Source of the DNA: Paenibacillus planticolens
Lineage (GTDB): Bacteria > Bacillota > Bacilli > Paenibacillales > NBRC-103111
Length of the DNA: 64,000 nt
Assembly: GCF_013141725.1 (NCBI RefSeq)
Contig: NZ_WHNZ01000061.1
Coordinates: 372,001 to 436,000, forward strand
Direction of reading: 5' to 3'
Below are positions 53,817 through 62,444 of this stretch, in pieces (the first letter of the stretch is position 1; each line of letters begins with the position of its first letter). The translations under genes and the position numbers were made by a program. The notes under the pieces are model-generated. The model did no database searches. It was not told the origin of the DNA and saw only the letters and a list, made by a program, of their open reading frames with translations.

Positions 53817-54991
53817 CTTTGCTTCCCCCTCTTAATTGACGATTTGCTTGCCATGGGAGAGAGTTCTCTCACGACCTCCCTAAGCGCGAGCAAAAATCGT
53901 TCCATATCTTCTATTTCTAGCTCATCCGAAAAGCTGACTCTGAGTCCGCTCACCGCCTGCTCACGCGAGCACCCCAAAGCAAGCATGACTTCGCTTGGGT
54001 CCGACGCGTCAGAAGCACAGGCAGATTTCGTTGAAATGTACATCTGTCTTTGCTCCAGGGCGTGAACGACGACCTCCGCTTTCATCCCGGTAAAAGCAAA
54101 ATGGACGATGTGAGGCGCCATTTCTTCATGGCATTCGGATCCCATGAGTGTAAGCTCCGGAATCGCTGCAATGCCTTCTACAAGATATCGTCTAAGCCGA
54201 TATTTATGCTCCAGCTTCGCTGTCAAATTGTGCATGGAAATCCGCAACGCTTTTGCCATTCCTACGATAAGCGGAACGTTTTCAGTACCGGAGCGCAGGC
54301 CGTCTTCTTGCCCGCCGCCAACGAGCATAGGCTTCAACTGTACGCCGTCTCTGCGGTACAAGAAGCCGACGCCCTTAGGACCGCGAAACTTATGTGCCGA
54401 GACGCTGCAAAGATCTACTCCCCATTCCTTGGGGGAAAATGGAAGCTTCGCTACGCCTTGCACGGCGTCTACATGAAACAACACTTTTGGATATTCGGCA
54501 AGAAGTCGGCCAATCGCTTGAATAGGCTGTATCGTGCCTACTTCGTTGTTTACATACATCACACTGACAAGGATCGTATCTTCACACAAAGCCTCTTGCA
54601 GTGTTTCCAATTCCAGACAACCCTTTCGATTCACAGGCAAATACGTTACACGAAAACCTTCGCGCTCCAGCCCAAGAAATACCTCTTTCACCGAGGGATG
54701 TTCAATTTGTGTAGTAATGAGGTGCTTGCCCCGATTCTGATAGGCATAGGCAGTGCCGCGGATGGCCAGATTGTTGCTTTCCGTTCCGCCGGACGTACAT
54801 ATAATATTGGCAGGCTGAACGCCTAATGCTCCAGCTATCACTTCTTTAGCGCTATGCAGCAGCCTGTCTGCTTGGACACCCAATCCATGGATCGATGATG
54901 GGTTCCCATAGTGCGTTCTCATTACTTCAGCTATTGTGTCAATGACTTCATCATAAGGCGGTGTGGTTGCCGCGCAGTCCAAATATAGCAT
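53813..54991 (-). CDS. Cysteine desulfurase (NifS/NifZ type)
   Basis: PLP-dependent enzyme that takes sulfur from cysteine, probably for ThiI. The start at MLYLDCAATTPPYDEV (54991) gives 392 residues. An upstream ATG at 55057 has no ribosome site; the chosen one has AAGGGG at about 13 bases. The PLP-lysine segment is SVSAHKFRGPKGVGFLY, and the HVDAVQG motif holds the cofactor-binding Asp. The active-site cysteine loop appears as STKSACASDASDPS. The four-base overlap with thiI supports a sulfur relay pair. Confidence 0.92.
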   Translation of the reverse strand: MLYLDCAATTPPYDEVIDTIAEVMRTHYGNPSSIHGLGVQADRLLHSAKEVIAGALGVQPANIICTSGGTESNNLAIRGTAYAYQNRGKHLITTQIEHPSVKEVFLGLEREGFRVTYLPVNRKGCLELETLQEALCEDTILVSVMYVNNEVGTIQPIQAIGRLLAEYPKVLFHVDAVQGVAKLPFSPKEWGVDLCSVSAHKFRGPKGVGFLYRRDGVQLKPMLVGGGQEDGLRSGTENVPLIVGMAKALRISMHNLTAKLEHKYRLRRYLVEGIAAIPELTLMGSECHEEMAPHIVHFAFTGMKAEVVVHALEQRQMYISTKSACASDASDPSEVMLALGCSREQAVSGLRVSFSDELEIEDMERFLLALREVVRELSPMASKSSIKRGKQR

Positions 54992-55100
54992 GTTCTTGCT
55001 GATTCCCCTTTTTCCACGCCCTGCTGTCGCGAAATCGTAATCTTTTCCTTTCATCATTAAAGCCTAAAACAGGGCATAACTCAAGCTTGCACCGAAACGC

Positions 55101-55138
55101 AAAAAGCCGATCCCCGCATGATTCATGCGAAAATCAGC
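55101..55138 (-). terminator. Terminator after the lytic transglycosylase gene
   Basis: A long imperfect stem with CGCATG/CATGCG at its top and AGC..GAT/ATC..GCT at the base is followed by TTTTTG on the minus strand, 16 bases past the stop. Confidence 0.85.
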
Positions 55139-55154
55139 TCCTTGAAATCGCCAC

Positions 55155-55850
55155 CTACAGTGAAAATTTCACCTTATGACCTAAAACCTGGGAGACATAC
55201 GCTTGTGTTTCCTTAGGCAATAAATGTAGTTTATTAGATAAATCTTGATCGTTCTTGATGCCTAAGCGGTCAACACGTCCAGGACCTGCATTGTACGCCG
55301 CGAGAGCAACCCCTTCGTTCCCGTTGTACTTCTGAAGCAAATTGCTCAAGAAGTGCGTGCCCGCATCCACATTTTGCCGCGGATCAAACGGATTCGTTAC
55401 GCCATAGCCTTGCCCGGTTCCGTCCATTAACTGCATCAAGCCTTTAGCACCCGCAGGGGACACAGCCTGATGGTTAAAGCTGGATTCTTGTTGAATGACC
55501 GCTTTCACCAGCGACTGATCTACCCCGTACTTGGCGCTAGCCTCTTGAATCAAGCTGTCAAACTGAGATACGGAAGAAGATTGACTCCACGTTTGGAGAG
55601 GCGTGTAGCCTTTATTCAAAGCGGCCAAGGAGCTTGGAACGCTATTCGTCGTTAGATTGGTCAAAGACTGACCGTCAAGACCGGTTCCGGAAGCCTGTCC
55701 CATCAACGTGTTCAGTATGGAGCTGAAGTCGCTGGAATCGTCCGTACTTGCCGAATCGGTATCCCCGGATAACAAGCTTATTTTGCTCATCAGCTGAAGC
55801 TGCAGCAGCTCCTTCAGAACTCTAGGATCAATGCTGTTCGTACTATTCAT
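55155..55850 (-). CDS. Lytic transglycosylase (SLT domain)
   Basis: Peptidoglycan lytic transglycosylase, 231 residues. The start at MNSTNSIDPRVLKELLQLQL (55850) follows GAGG by eight bases. Residues 1-90 are Ser/Thr/Gln-rich and low in structure. The SLT domain (about 98-215) has the catalytic glutamate E122 in VIQQESSFNHQAVSPAGAKG. GLMQLM, ALAAYNAGPGRV and YVSQVLG complete the fold. No signal peptide is evident, as in B. subtilis YjbJ. It is a single gene with its own terminator. Confidence 0.9.
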   Translation of the reverse strand: MNSTNSIDPRVLKELLQLQLMSKISLLSGDTDSASTDDSSDFSSILNTLMGQASGTGLDGQSLTNLTTNSVPSSLAALNKGYTPLQTWSQSSSVSQFDSLIQEASAKYGVDQSLVKAVIQQESSFNHQAVSPAGAKGLMQLMDGTGQGYGVTNPFDPRQNVDAGTHFLSNLLQKYNGNEGVALAAYNAGPGRVDRLGIKNDQDLSNKLHLLPKETQAYVSQVLGHKVKFSL

Positions 55851-55988
55851 CCGCCAGACCTCGTTTCCTATCATCATCGTTGCTTATATTGTACACGTTT
55901 TGTGCCCTGGCGACTATCCTAAATTTATAGAATCACGAAAAGCCTAGCTTGATAATATCAAATCTGAAGACCGCGAAGGAGGCTCTCT

Positions 55989-56190
55989 CTGGAAAATCTC
56001 CCTCTAAATTGTCCGAAAGATGGCCTCGCAGGGAATTTAAAAGGAAAAACCCCCGTTAATTTGAGCGGATTTTGTGAATTCTCACGAAATCGGTACAAAT
56101 AGAGGGAGTTTTTCCGGCTAAATCGATCTGACGAGCTTCAACAGTCAAATTAGTGGGAATTTCCCCCTTATTTTGACCAAAGAAGCTTAT
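55989..56190 (-). repeat. Dispersed intergenic repeat, copy 2 (inverted relative to copy 1)
   Basis: This gap between the transglycosylase and CNNM genes is filled by the reverse complement of the element at 15325-15530. The alternating modules CCCTCTAAATT, TTAAAAGGAAAAACCCCCGTTAA, AAATAGAGGGAGTTTTTCC and TAGTGGGAATTTCCCC (written here in plus-strand order) match those of copy 1. The outer 35 bases with the GGGACAGCC bracket are absent. No gene is present in 55878-56203. Confidence 0.8.
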
Positions 56191-56203
56191 CTATCATTCA
56201 CTT

Positions 56204-57538
56204 TCAAGAGATATTCTGCTGCAGAATCTCGTCTTGTTCCGTCATTTTTCTAACAATCAGGCGCGAAATTCGCAAATGGTCCGTTTCTTCTACGATGAAC
56301 AAAAACTCGTCATTGTAGCTGACCTGCTGATTCTTGCTTGGCGGAATCTCCGTTTGGGAGTAAATCCAGCCGCCAATCGTATCATAGTCGTCGGACTCGA
56401 TATCCAGCCCGAAATAGTCATTCACTTCATCAATCAAAAGCAAACCGTCAATGGAATACGTATATTCATCCTTGATCTCGATCGTTGGTCGTTCTTCATC
56501 AAATTCATCCTGAATCTCGCCCACGATTTCTTCCATGATATCTTCCAAAGTCACAAGTCCCGAGGTGCCGCCATACTCATCGATAAGGAGGGCCATCTGG
56601 CTCTTCCTTTTCTGCATCATTTTAAGCAAATCGCTAATATGAATGGAATCCGGCACCGTCGTGATCGGGCGAATAATTTTCTTGATCCCTTTCAGGTTCG
56701 CATCCGGCTTAAGCAAATCCTTGATATGGACGAAGCCAATAATATTGTCTTTGTCCGGATCGCAGACCGGATAGCGCGTACGCATTTCTTTTATCGCAAT
56801 CGCCAGATTTTCCGAATAGGAAAGTCCTGCATACAAACATTCCATCTCGGTTCTTGGAATCATAATTTCCCGAGCTGTCGTCTCGGCAAATCCAAATATA
56901 TTATCAACAAGCGTTAGCTCTGTGTTATCTATAAGTCCATTTTTGTGGCTTTCTTTCATGAGGACTCGAATTTCATCCTCGGTGTGCGCCGATTCATGCT
57001 CAGTCGTCGGTTCGATGCCGGCGCGGCGGAGCATCCAGTTCGATATTCCGTTTAACAACCATATAAAAGGATACATGATTTTGTAAAATAAGACCATCGG
57101 GCCTGCAGAAAGCAATGTAATCTGCTCAGCTTTACGAATGGCATACGTTTTGGGGAACTGCTCACCCAATGTAATATGCAAAGTAGTCATCAAAGAAAAG
57201 GCAATAATAAAGGTAATCGTGTGGAACACCGAATCTGGTAAATGCAGCGGAGCGAATAGTGGTTCCAAAATTTTAGCGAACGTCGGCTCCCCGACATAAC
57301 CAAGTCCCAACGAAGTAAGTGTAATCCCGAGCTGACAAGCACCTAAGTACGCATCGAGATTGTTCATGATTCCTTGTGCAAATTTCGCATTACGGCGGCC
57401 TTCCCCCACAAGCGAATCAATTCGACTACCTCTTACTTTAACCATCGCGAATTCAGCTGCGACAAAAAAACCATTTAACAACACCAGTCCAAACATTAAC
57501 AGAAAACTGATTAACGTTTCGGGCAAAGGATCTTCCAA
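56204..57538 (-). CDS. CNNM/CorC (HlyC-type) membrane protein with CBS domains
   Basis: 444-residue protein of the hemolysin-like CNNM family, members of which export Mg2+ or protect against it. A TTG start at 57538 is likely. An N-terminal CNNM domain has four hydrophobic segments (residues about 10-150) with NGFFVAAEFAMVKVR and LGYVGEPTF. A CBS pair follows (IMIPRTEMECL, IGFVHIKDLL near 210-330), with GGTSGLVTLEDIMEEIVGE. The C-terminal CorC/HlyC domain ends around 430. B. subtilis has several paralogues (YhdP, YqhB, YugS), so a specific name is not given. Confidence 0.9.
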   Translation of the reverse strand: MEDPLPETLISFLLMFGLVLLNGFFVAAEFAMVKVRGSRIDSLVGEGRRNAKFAQGIMNNLDAYLGACQLGITLTSLGLGYVGEPTFAKILEPLFAPLHLPDSVFHTITFIIAFSLMTTLHITLGEQFPKTYAIRKAEQITLLSAGPMVLFYKIMYPFIWLLNGISNWMLRRAGIEPTTEHESAHTEDEIRVLMKESHKNGLIDNTELTLVDNIFGFAETTAREIMIPRTEMECLYAGLSYSENLAIAIKEMRTRYPVCDPDKDNIIGFVHIKDLLKPDANLKGIKKIIRPITTVPDSIHISDLLKMMQKRKSQMALLIDEYGGTSGLVTLEDIMEEIVGEIQDEFDEERPTIEIKDEYTYSIDGLLLIDEVNDYFGLDIESDDYDTIGGWIYSQTEIPPSKNQQVSYNDEFLFIVEETDHLRISRLIVRKMTEQDEILQQNIS

Positions 57539-57787
57539 TACCTTACCTATCCCCTGTCAAGCGCGGTTTCCGCACCAAGGAGAGTAGGTACACCTCCCTT
57601 AAGTTTAAATTTAAATTTGAAATATCACTTTTCATTATATAATAATACTGTAATCATTCAAAGGTGCGAATATGTCTCTTGAAGCCAAATAGTACGAGCA
57701 AACGGGAGTATAGGGTCCAAAATGATGCCATAATCAGACGAAACACGCTAATTATCCTTCATTAACACAAATATCCCCGTTTTTTTC

Positions 57788-57826
57788 TGAAAAAAAAGAA
57801 ATAAGGCTGTCCCTTGGGACAACCTT
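57788..57826 (-). terminator. Terminator after the 145-residue gene
   Basis: An 11-bp stem (57803-57813 with 57816-57826, two G-U) with a 2-base loop is followed on the minus strand by ATTTCTTTTTTTT, 43 bases past the stop. The same GGGACA.CC sequence flanks dispersed repeat copy 1. Confidence 0.88.
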
Positions 57827-57858
57827 CGGTACAGCTATGCTCTTGTGGTCAAATGAAC
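57816..57858 (+). repeat. Fragment of the dispersed intergenic repeat
   Basis: GGGACAACCTTC...AGCTATGCT...TGGTCAAATGAA aligns with GGGACAGCCTTC...AGTTATGCT...TGGTCAAAATAA at 15306-15347. Only the left end of copy 1 is present. It overlaps a terminator arm. The rest of 57539-57868 is AT-rich with no gene. Confidence 0.6.
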
Positions 57859-57868
57859 TAGAACTACT

Positions 57869-58306
57869 TTAAGCAGAGAAAGGAACGAGTAAAAAATAGG
57901 CGGCGACGGCAATAAAGCCAAGTACGACTGACCAGGTCCCAATTCCTTTGTTACCCATGAAGAATGCAATGACCCCGAGCACAATACCCGATATGCCAAG
58001 CAGCACAGGCCATACAAAGAGCGAAGCCAATGCGACGAACAAGGCCATATACCCTACTGCCTTATTGCGTGTAACAGCTTCAACTAATTCATCGATCTCC
58101 TCATCCCCAACATCCGATTGGGAGACTGATCTCTGTATCTCTGCACTTCTCACTTGATAAGGCTCGGCATAATTGATTCTCCGCGAGGGCGCTGTGATCT
58201 CAGCCGCATATTCTTCCTTGTGGTTCAGTCCGCTTTCCTTCCGGAGCTGATCCAGCTGGAACCGCTCCTTGGTGGCTTTATCCAAATTGCCTCCATGCTG
58301 GCGCAT
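57869..58306 (-). CDS. Hypothetical protein with two C-terminal membrane helices
   Basis: 145-residue protein, family not recognised. The N-terminal 80 residues are hydrophilic and acidic (SQSDVGDEEIDELVEAVTRN); the C-terminal 65 form two or three hydrophobic helices (VGYMALFVALASLFVWPVLL, SGIVLGVIAFFMG, SVVLGFIAVAAYFLLV), resembling DUF4190-like small membrane modules. The start at 58306 lies two bases after the DUF1540 stop; a TTG at about residue 8 with GGAGG close by is an alternative. It is cotranscribed with the DUF1540 gene. Confidence 0.7.
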   Translation of the reverse strand: MRQHGGNLDKATKERFQLDQLRKESGLNHKEEYAAEITAPSRRINYAEPYQVRSAEIQRSVSQSDVGDEEIDELVEAVTRNKAVGYMALFVALASLFVWPVLLGISGIVLGVIAFFMGNKGIGTWSVVLGFIAVAAYFLLVPFSA

Positions 58307-58308
58307 GT

Positions 58309-58524
58309 TTACTGATTCTTCTTTGCTTTAAAGGTGTGGCAGCAAGTGTTCGCGGCTTTGCTCGCTGCATCTTGGTGATCCGTATCGAATGATTCCCCGG
58401 CAAACTCTTCCTTGTAATTGGCATTGGCATGCTGATCTACTTCAATCATAATGGTTCCTGCGTTGCAGTTGTTACCTTGCGTCCAATATTCGCAGTTGGC
58501 AACTGAACATTTTACATCTGGCAT
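58309..58524 (-). CDS. DUF1540 cysteine-rich protein
   Basis: Small protein of 71 residues with one DUF1540 motif: MPDVKCSVANCEYWTQGNNC, then NAGTIMIEV. The four conserved Cys positions suggest metal binding. A second Cys pair (CCHTF) lies near the C-terminus. The start at 58524 follows GGGGTG by six bases; the ATG three codons earlier overlaps the site. DUF1540 proteins are common in spore formers, but their role is unknown. Confidence 0.85.
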   Translation of the reverse strand: MPDVKCSVANCEYWTQGNNCNAGTIMIEVDQHANANYKEEFAGESFDTDHQDAASKAANTCCHTFKAKKNQ

Positions 58525-58571
58525 AGTCATCACCCCACTAACAATTTGCCCGCTAGCAGGGGAAGCTATGC

Positions 58572-59666
58572 TCAGTCTAAGCTGTCAGATAGCACCAAGA
58601 ACATGGCGTGGGACCAAAGCAGCGGCAGCGCAGGTTCCCCGCATTTGGCCAACCATTCCGTGTAAGCGGAAGGTTCTCTGAGCTGATCGGGAACTTGTTC
58701 GGGAAGCCGTCCGAGCTCATCCGCCTTGCTCATGATCCATTCCAGGCAGCGCTGTGCTTCCTGATGGTTCCCCAACTCTTTCTGATACCATCCGTACCAT
58801 GCCGTTAACAACAGCCATTCTCCGCCGCCATAGTAGCGGTCATCCACATATCGCTGGATCCCCTCATGCTTCAGTTCACTTTCGATATGTTCTACCGTTT
58901 TCAGCATGACAGGATCGTTAACCTCGCACACGCCAAACGGCAGTGCCAGCCAAAGCAAACTTGCATCTACGCCTGTTAAGGCAGGCTTCCAAATCTCATT
59001 AATACAATGGACTGACTTCACGAATCGGCCTTCATAAACACAATGACGGAGAATGAAGTCCTTAACCATAGAAGCCTTTTCAAGCAGTTCAGAACGCTGT
59101 TCTAGTTCGCCAAGCGCTTTCAAACCGCCATATACACAAGCAAGCGTTGCCGGATGAACATAATCGGGAAACTCTTCCCAGCAATCAAAGTTCGGATAAT
59201 GCCAGAACGTCATCAAATAATCGACCGTGATCTCAATGCTTTCCCGCAGCTCTTTCAATAGTGCTCTGTTGCCGGTGATTTTTATATGCTCTGTCAGTCC
59301 CCAAAGCCAAGCCCCATAACCATCCAATTGAAAATGGCCCCATTCCGATACATCGTCCCGGCCATCCAAATGATAGCGCGTGCCCAGAAATTCTGAACGG
59401 TCGATCCACTCTTTGTTGGCATGTTTTTGCAGGAGAATATCCACACGGGAACGTTTGTTCGCCAGTACTCCGGCAACCCATTTGTAAAAAAGGGCTGCGC
59501 TTTCGGTTTGGCCTACACGATCCATCGCATTAGCGATAAACGTGCCATCGCGCAGCCAACTATAGGCATACGGCGGGAAAAGTGGAGATGCTATGTAACC
59601 TCCGCGGGGATGCTGATTGCTTCTAATGATCGAAATGGAGTGGTTGATTAATTGTTCACGTTGCAT
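58572..59666 (-). CDS. GH15-type glucoamylase/trehalase-like hydrolase
   Basis: Single-domain (alpha/alpha)6 glycoside hydrolase of family 15, 364 residues. It has no signal peptide, so it is intracellular. The start at MQREQLINHSISII (59666) follows GGGG by nine bases; the ORF extends upstream without a site. Family motifs are YSWLRDGTFIANAM near residue 35 and GAWLWGL near 118. The catalytic acid is within DCWEEF (E164/E165) and the general base is E323 in RLPEQV. Substrate could be maltodextrin, isomaltose-type sugars or trehalose. Confidence 0.85.
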   Translation of the reverse strand: MQREQLINHSISIIRSNQHPRGGYIASPLFPPYAYSWLRDGTFIANAMDRVGQTESAALFYKWVAGVLANKRSRVDILLQKHANKEWIDRSEFLGTRYHLDGRDDVSEWGHFQLDGYGAWLWGLTEHIKITGNRALLKELRESIEITVDYLMTFWHYPNFDCWEEFPDYVHPATLACVYGGLKALGELEQRSELLEKASMVKDFILRHCVYEGRFVKSVHCINEIWKPALTGVDASLLWLALPFGVCEVNDPVMLKTVEHIESELKHEGIQRYVDDRYYGGGEWLLLTAWYGWYQKELGNHQEAQRCLEWIMSKADELGRLPEQVPDQLREPSAYTEWLAKCGEPALPLLWSHAMFLVLSDSLD

Positions 59667-59694
59667 GCACCATGTCCCCTTTGAAAAGAAAAGA

Positions 59695-59714
59695 GATGCG
59701 CTGAAAGACGCATC
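59695..59714 (-). terminator. Terminator after ypuI
   Basis: A 6-bp stem GATGCG/CGCATC (59695-59700 with 59709-59714) is followed on the minus strand by TCTTTTCTTTTC, 30 bases past the stop. Confidence 0.7.
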
Positions 59715-59744
59715 CCTTCTATCTTTTGTCATTTGGCACTACAA

Positions 59745-60245
59745 TTATACTTTTTCACCTTGCATACGGCGCTGCGTGATGTAATCTGTCTCATAGTAAG
59801 CCAGATCTTCGCGAAGCTCTTCAAAAACTTTGGACAGCTCAATCGTTAGGTCACGTACTTCGCGGGAAGGTTTCTTGCGGAAACGGATGGCATCTTGTCC
59901 CGTATAAGCATAACGGCCATCCTCGGAATAGCACTCGTTCTTAGGATAGAAAAATGTATTCACGCAAGTATGATATACTTCATACAAAACTTTTTCTGAA
60001 AAATCAACATTAAAAGTAGGACGTCTCAAGCTAACGCCCAATTTCTCATAAGCCACTTCACAAAAAACTAAAAGATGACGGGTATCTTGGAGATAACCAC
60101 GATAAAATTCATCCATAGCGGGATCATTCTCTGCATTGAGTTGTGAAAGCGAATGTTGATTCAGAAACAGTTCCATTTTGGCGATTGTTTCTTTTAACTT
60201 TGTGCGTGTTGAATCACAAATATTTTTTACATTAAAAACAGCCAT
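59745..60245 (-). CDS. YpuI-like protein (DUF3907)
   Basis: Cytosolic protein of unknown function, 166 residues. LLVFCEVAYEKLGV, LYEVYHTCVNTFFYPKNE, YSEDGRYAYTGQDAIRFRK and the C-terminal YYETDYITQ motif match what I recall of B. subtilis YpuI. AGAGGAGG lies upstream of the ATG at 60245. It stands alone between the GH15 gene and the subtilase gene, which is divergent. Confidence 0.85.
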   Translation of the reverse strand: MAVFNVKNICDSTRTKLKETIAKMELFLNQHSLSQLNAENDPAMDEFYRGYLQDTRHLLVFCEVAYEKLGVSLRRPTFNVDFSEKVLYEVYHTCVNTFFYPKNECYSEDGRYAYTGQDAIRFRKKPSREVRDLTIELSKVFEELREDLAYYETDYITQRRMQGEKV

Positions 60246-60416
60246 TTATGATGACCTCCTCTAATTGCGCTATTCCTATCCTACCATAAATTAGCCTGAA
60301 AAGGTATATGTAAAACTCCCGATTCCATGCATAAAAGATTCCCCCAAACCTCACTCTAATCTAAGATACTCCGTTTGCCATTAAAAGAGGGATTCGAGTA
60401 AGAAGGAGGGCTATGG

Positions 60417-62351
60417 ATGTGGCGTTATTTATCTTCTATTAGTCTAGTTGTAGGTTTAGGTATCATTCTTTTTCCACACCACTCAACGAATGAGAATAAA
60501 CCGGGTCCGGAAGTGTACAGTGCGAAGTACGAAACGGATCAAAAACTTTCTTTGCTGCAGCAGGATGTTGCGCTAACGGATGATTTATGCCGTACGCAAT
60601 GCTCGATCGATTATGTGAAAATGATCTCTCAAATCGAAAGCGGCGAATCCGCGGCCAAAGTTCTTGGGGATATGAAAACCCATCATGAAAAGATGGACAT
60701 CCTAATTTGGTCAAAAAACAGCCAGCCTATCGATCAAGGAGTAAAAGCCGGAGAAATACCCGCAGCTTACAAAGATCAGGCGAGCACTTATTTACAAGAA
60801 GCTAAAGCTGCTGCAGAAGCCGGCAAGCATTATCAATCTCCTAAATTCGGCGCTGCTCAGCATGTTTATTTTGTTCAAGGTACGCCTTCAACAGATCGAA
60901 ATTCTTCGCTCATTGGCGTTATCCACCAAGATATTCTGCATCAAGTGACCGATCACCAGATGAAAAATTTGCGTCTTGAACCGTATCCTAGCGAACATCG
61001 CTGGAAAGTCGAATCCGTAGATACGGATACTTTGAAGGACAAAGTCGTTGATCATCCTGAAGATAATCAGGGAACCAGCCATTACCACCAGAATGAGGTT
61101 GTCGTTAAGTTCAAGCAGGACCCGACGGAAGCTCAACTGGCACAAATCAAATCAGAAATCAAAGCCACTACGATGCAAAAACTCGGCTATACGTACGTAT
61201 TTCGTACCGAAAGCATGGAAGCAAAAGCATTAATGGCTTATTTTAAAAAATGGGACGTTGCCTATGTGGAGCCTCACTTCCTATATTTAACCAATGATTA
61301 CTACGATGATCAAGATACGGATTCTGACACAAGCGATTCAAGCGACTATATGGATTCTACATCAAGCTCCAATCAGGCGACGAGCATCGCACCAAATTTC
61401 AAACCAAATGATAATTTGTACGGCCGGTATCAATGGAATCTGCCGCTGATTGAAACCGAAAAAGGCTGGCAACTGAACAGAGGAAACAAGGATGTGATTG
61501 TGGGCGTCGTTGACACCGGCGTGGACTTGAAGCATCCGGATCTTCAAGGTCAACTGCTGCCCGGGTATAATGTGATTAGCGGGGACGATAAGCCCCAGGA
61601 CGATGTCGGTCATGGAACTCACGTGGCAGGTGTTATTGCTGCCTTAGTGAACAATAATTTAGGCGTTGCCGGAATGACATGGTATAACAAAGTTCTGCCT
61701 GTTAAAGTATTGGATCAAACCGGAGCTGGCAGTACGTATTCCGTTGCACAAGGCATCATTTGGGCTACAGACCATGGCGCTAAAGTCATCAATTTGAGCT
61801 TAGGGAATTATGCGGATTCCGGTTTTCTGCACGATGCCATTAAATATGCTTACGACAAGGACGTGGCGCTGATCGCGGCGAGCGGCAACGACAACACGGA
61901 TAGACCGGGCTATCCGGCCGCTTATCCGGAAGTATTCGCTGTTGCTGCCAGCGATTCGAAGAATAATAAAGCTCCCTTTTCCAATTATGGAGACTATATC
62001 GATGTAACGGCACCGGGCGTCAGCATTGCCAGTACGTATCCAAACAATCAATACGCGGCTTTATCCGGCACTTCCATGGCAAGCCCGCATGTGACGGCTT
62101 TGGCTGCACTAATCCGCTCCACGAATCCGACTTTGAAAAATAAGGACGTCTATCAAATTATGAGGGATACGGCGCAGGATATCGGTGAGAAAGGTCATGA
62201 CAAATATTTCGGCTACGGTCTGATTGACGTCGTGAAAGCTGTTCAAAAAGCGGAAGAAAAAACGAGCGTGGGCTTTAACTGGCCTCATCGCTGGTTTCGT
62301 CAGATGAGCCTTGTTTCCAATAAATATGCCTCAGTTGCGTTAGGCAAATAA
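60417..62351 (+). CDS. Subtilisin-like serine protease (S8) with an extra N-terminal domain
   Basis: 644-residue S8 peptidase. AGGAGG lies seven bases before the ATG. One N-terminal hydrophobic segment (about 5-20) is either signal or anchor. Residues about 60-205 form an extra domain not typical of subtilases. An I9-like propeptide covers about 226-292 (NEVVVKFKQDPTEAQLAQIK), followed by an Asp/Ser linker. The catalytic triad is D366 (VVDTGVD), H399 (GHGTHVAG) and S553 (GTSMASP), with the oxyanion N491. The domain ends near residue 620. It is flanked by its own terminator. Confidence 0.9.
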   Translation: MWRYLSSISLVVGLGIILFPHHSTNENKPGPEVYSAKYETDQKLSLLQQDVALTDDLCRTQCSIDYVKMISQIESGESAAKVLGDMKTHHEKMDILIWSKNSQPIDQGVKAGEIPAAYKDQASTYLQEAKAAAEAGKHYQSPKFGAAQHVYFVQGTPSTDRNSSLIGVIHQDILHQVTDHQMKNLRLEPYPSEHRWKVESVDTDTLKDKVVDHPEDNQGTSHYHQNEVVVKFKQDPTEAQLAQIKSEIKATTMQKLGYTYVFRTESMEAKALMAYFKKWDVAYVEPHFLYLTNDYYDDQDTDSDTSDSSDYMDSTSSSNQATSIAPNFKPNDNLYGRYQWNLPLIETEKGWQLNRGNKDVIVGVVDTGVDLKHPDLQGQLLPGYNVISGDDKPQDDVGHGTHVAGVIAALVNNNLGVAGMTWYNKVLPVKVLDQTGAGSTYSVAQGIIWATDHGAKVINLSLGNYADSGFLHDAIKYAYDKDVALIAASGNDNTDRPGYPAAYPEVFAVAASDSKNNKAPFSNYGDYIDVTAPGVSIASTYPNNQYAALSGTSMASPHVTALAALIRSTNPTLKNKDVYQIMRDTAQDIGEKGHDKYFGYGLIDVVKAVQKAEEKTSVGFNWPHRWFRQMSLVSNKYASVALGK

Positions 62352-62398
62352 CAAACAGGCTGCCCTTAGGTTTCCATACCTGGGGCAGCCTGTTTTGT
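62351..62398 (+). terminator. Terminator of the subtilase gene
   Basis: A long stem of ACAAACAGGCTGCCC type (62351-62370 with 62379-62398), with one mismatch region, is followed by TTTTGTTG. Confidence 0.92.
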
Positions 62399-62415
62399 TG
62401 CTTGAAAAACTAAAT

Positions 62416-62441
62416 ACCCGCAAGGCCGAAGCCTTGCGGGT
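62416..62441 (-). terminator. Terminator of rnpB
   Basis: A perfect 11-bp stem (62416-62426 with 62431-62441) with a 4-base loop is followed on the minus strand by ATTTAGTTTTT, just past the RNase P RNA 3' end. Confidence 0.9.
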
Positions 62442-62444
62442 AAC

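Noticed and set aside
57539..57800. Mg2+-sensing leader upstream of the CNNM gene
   Set aside because: The stretch is AT-rich with short AAATTT runs and does not show the conserved helices of known magnesium riboswitches.
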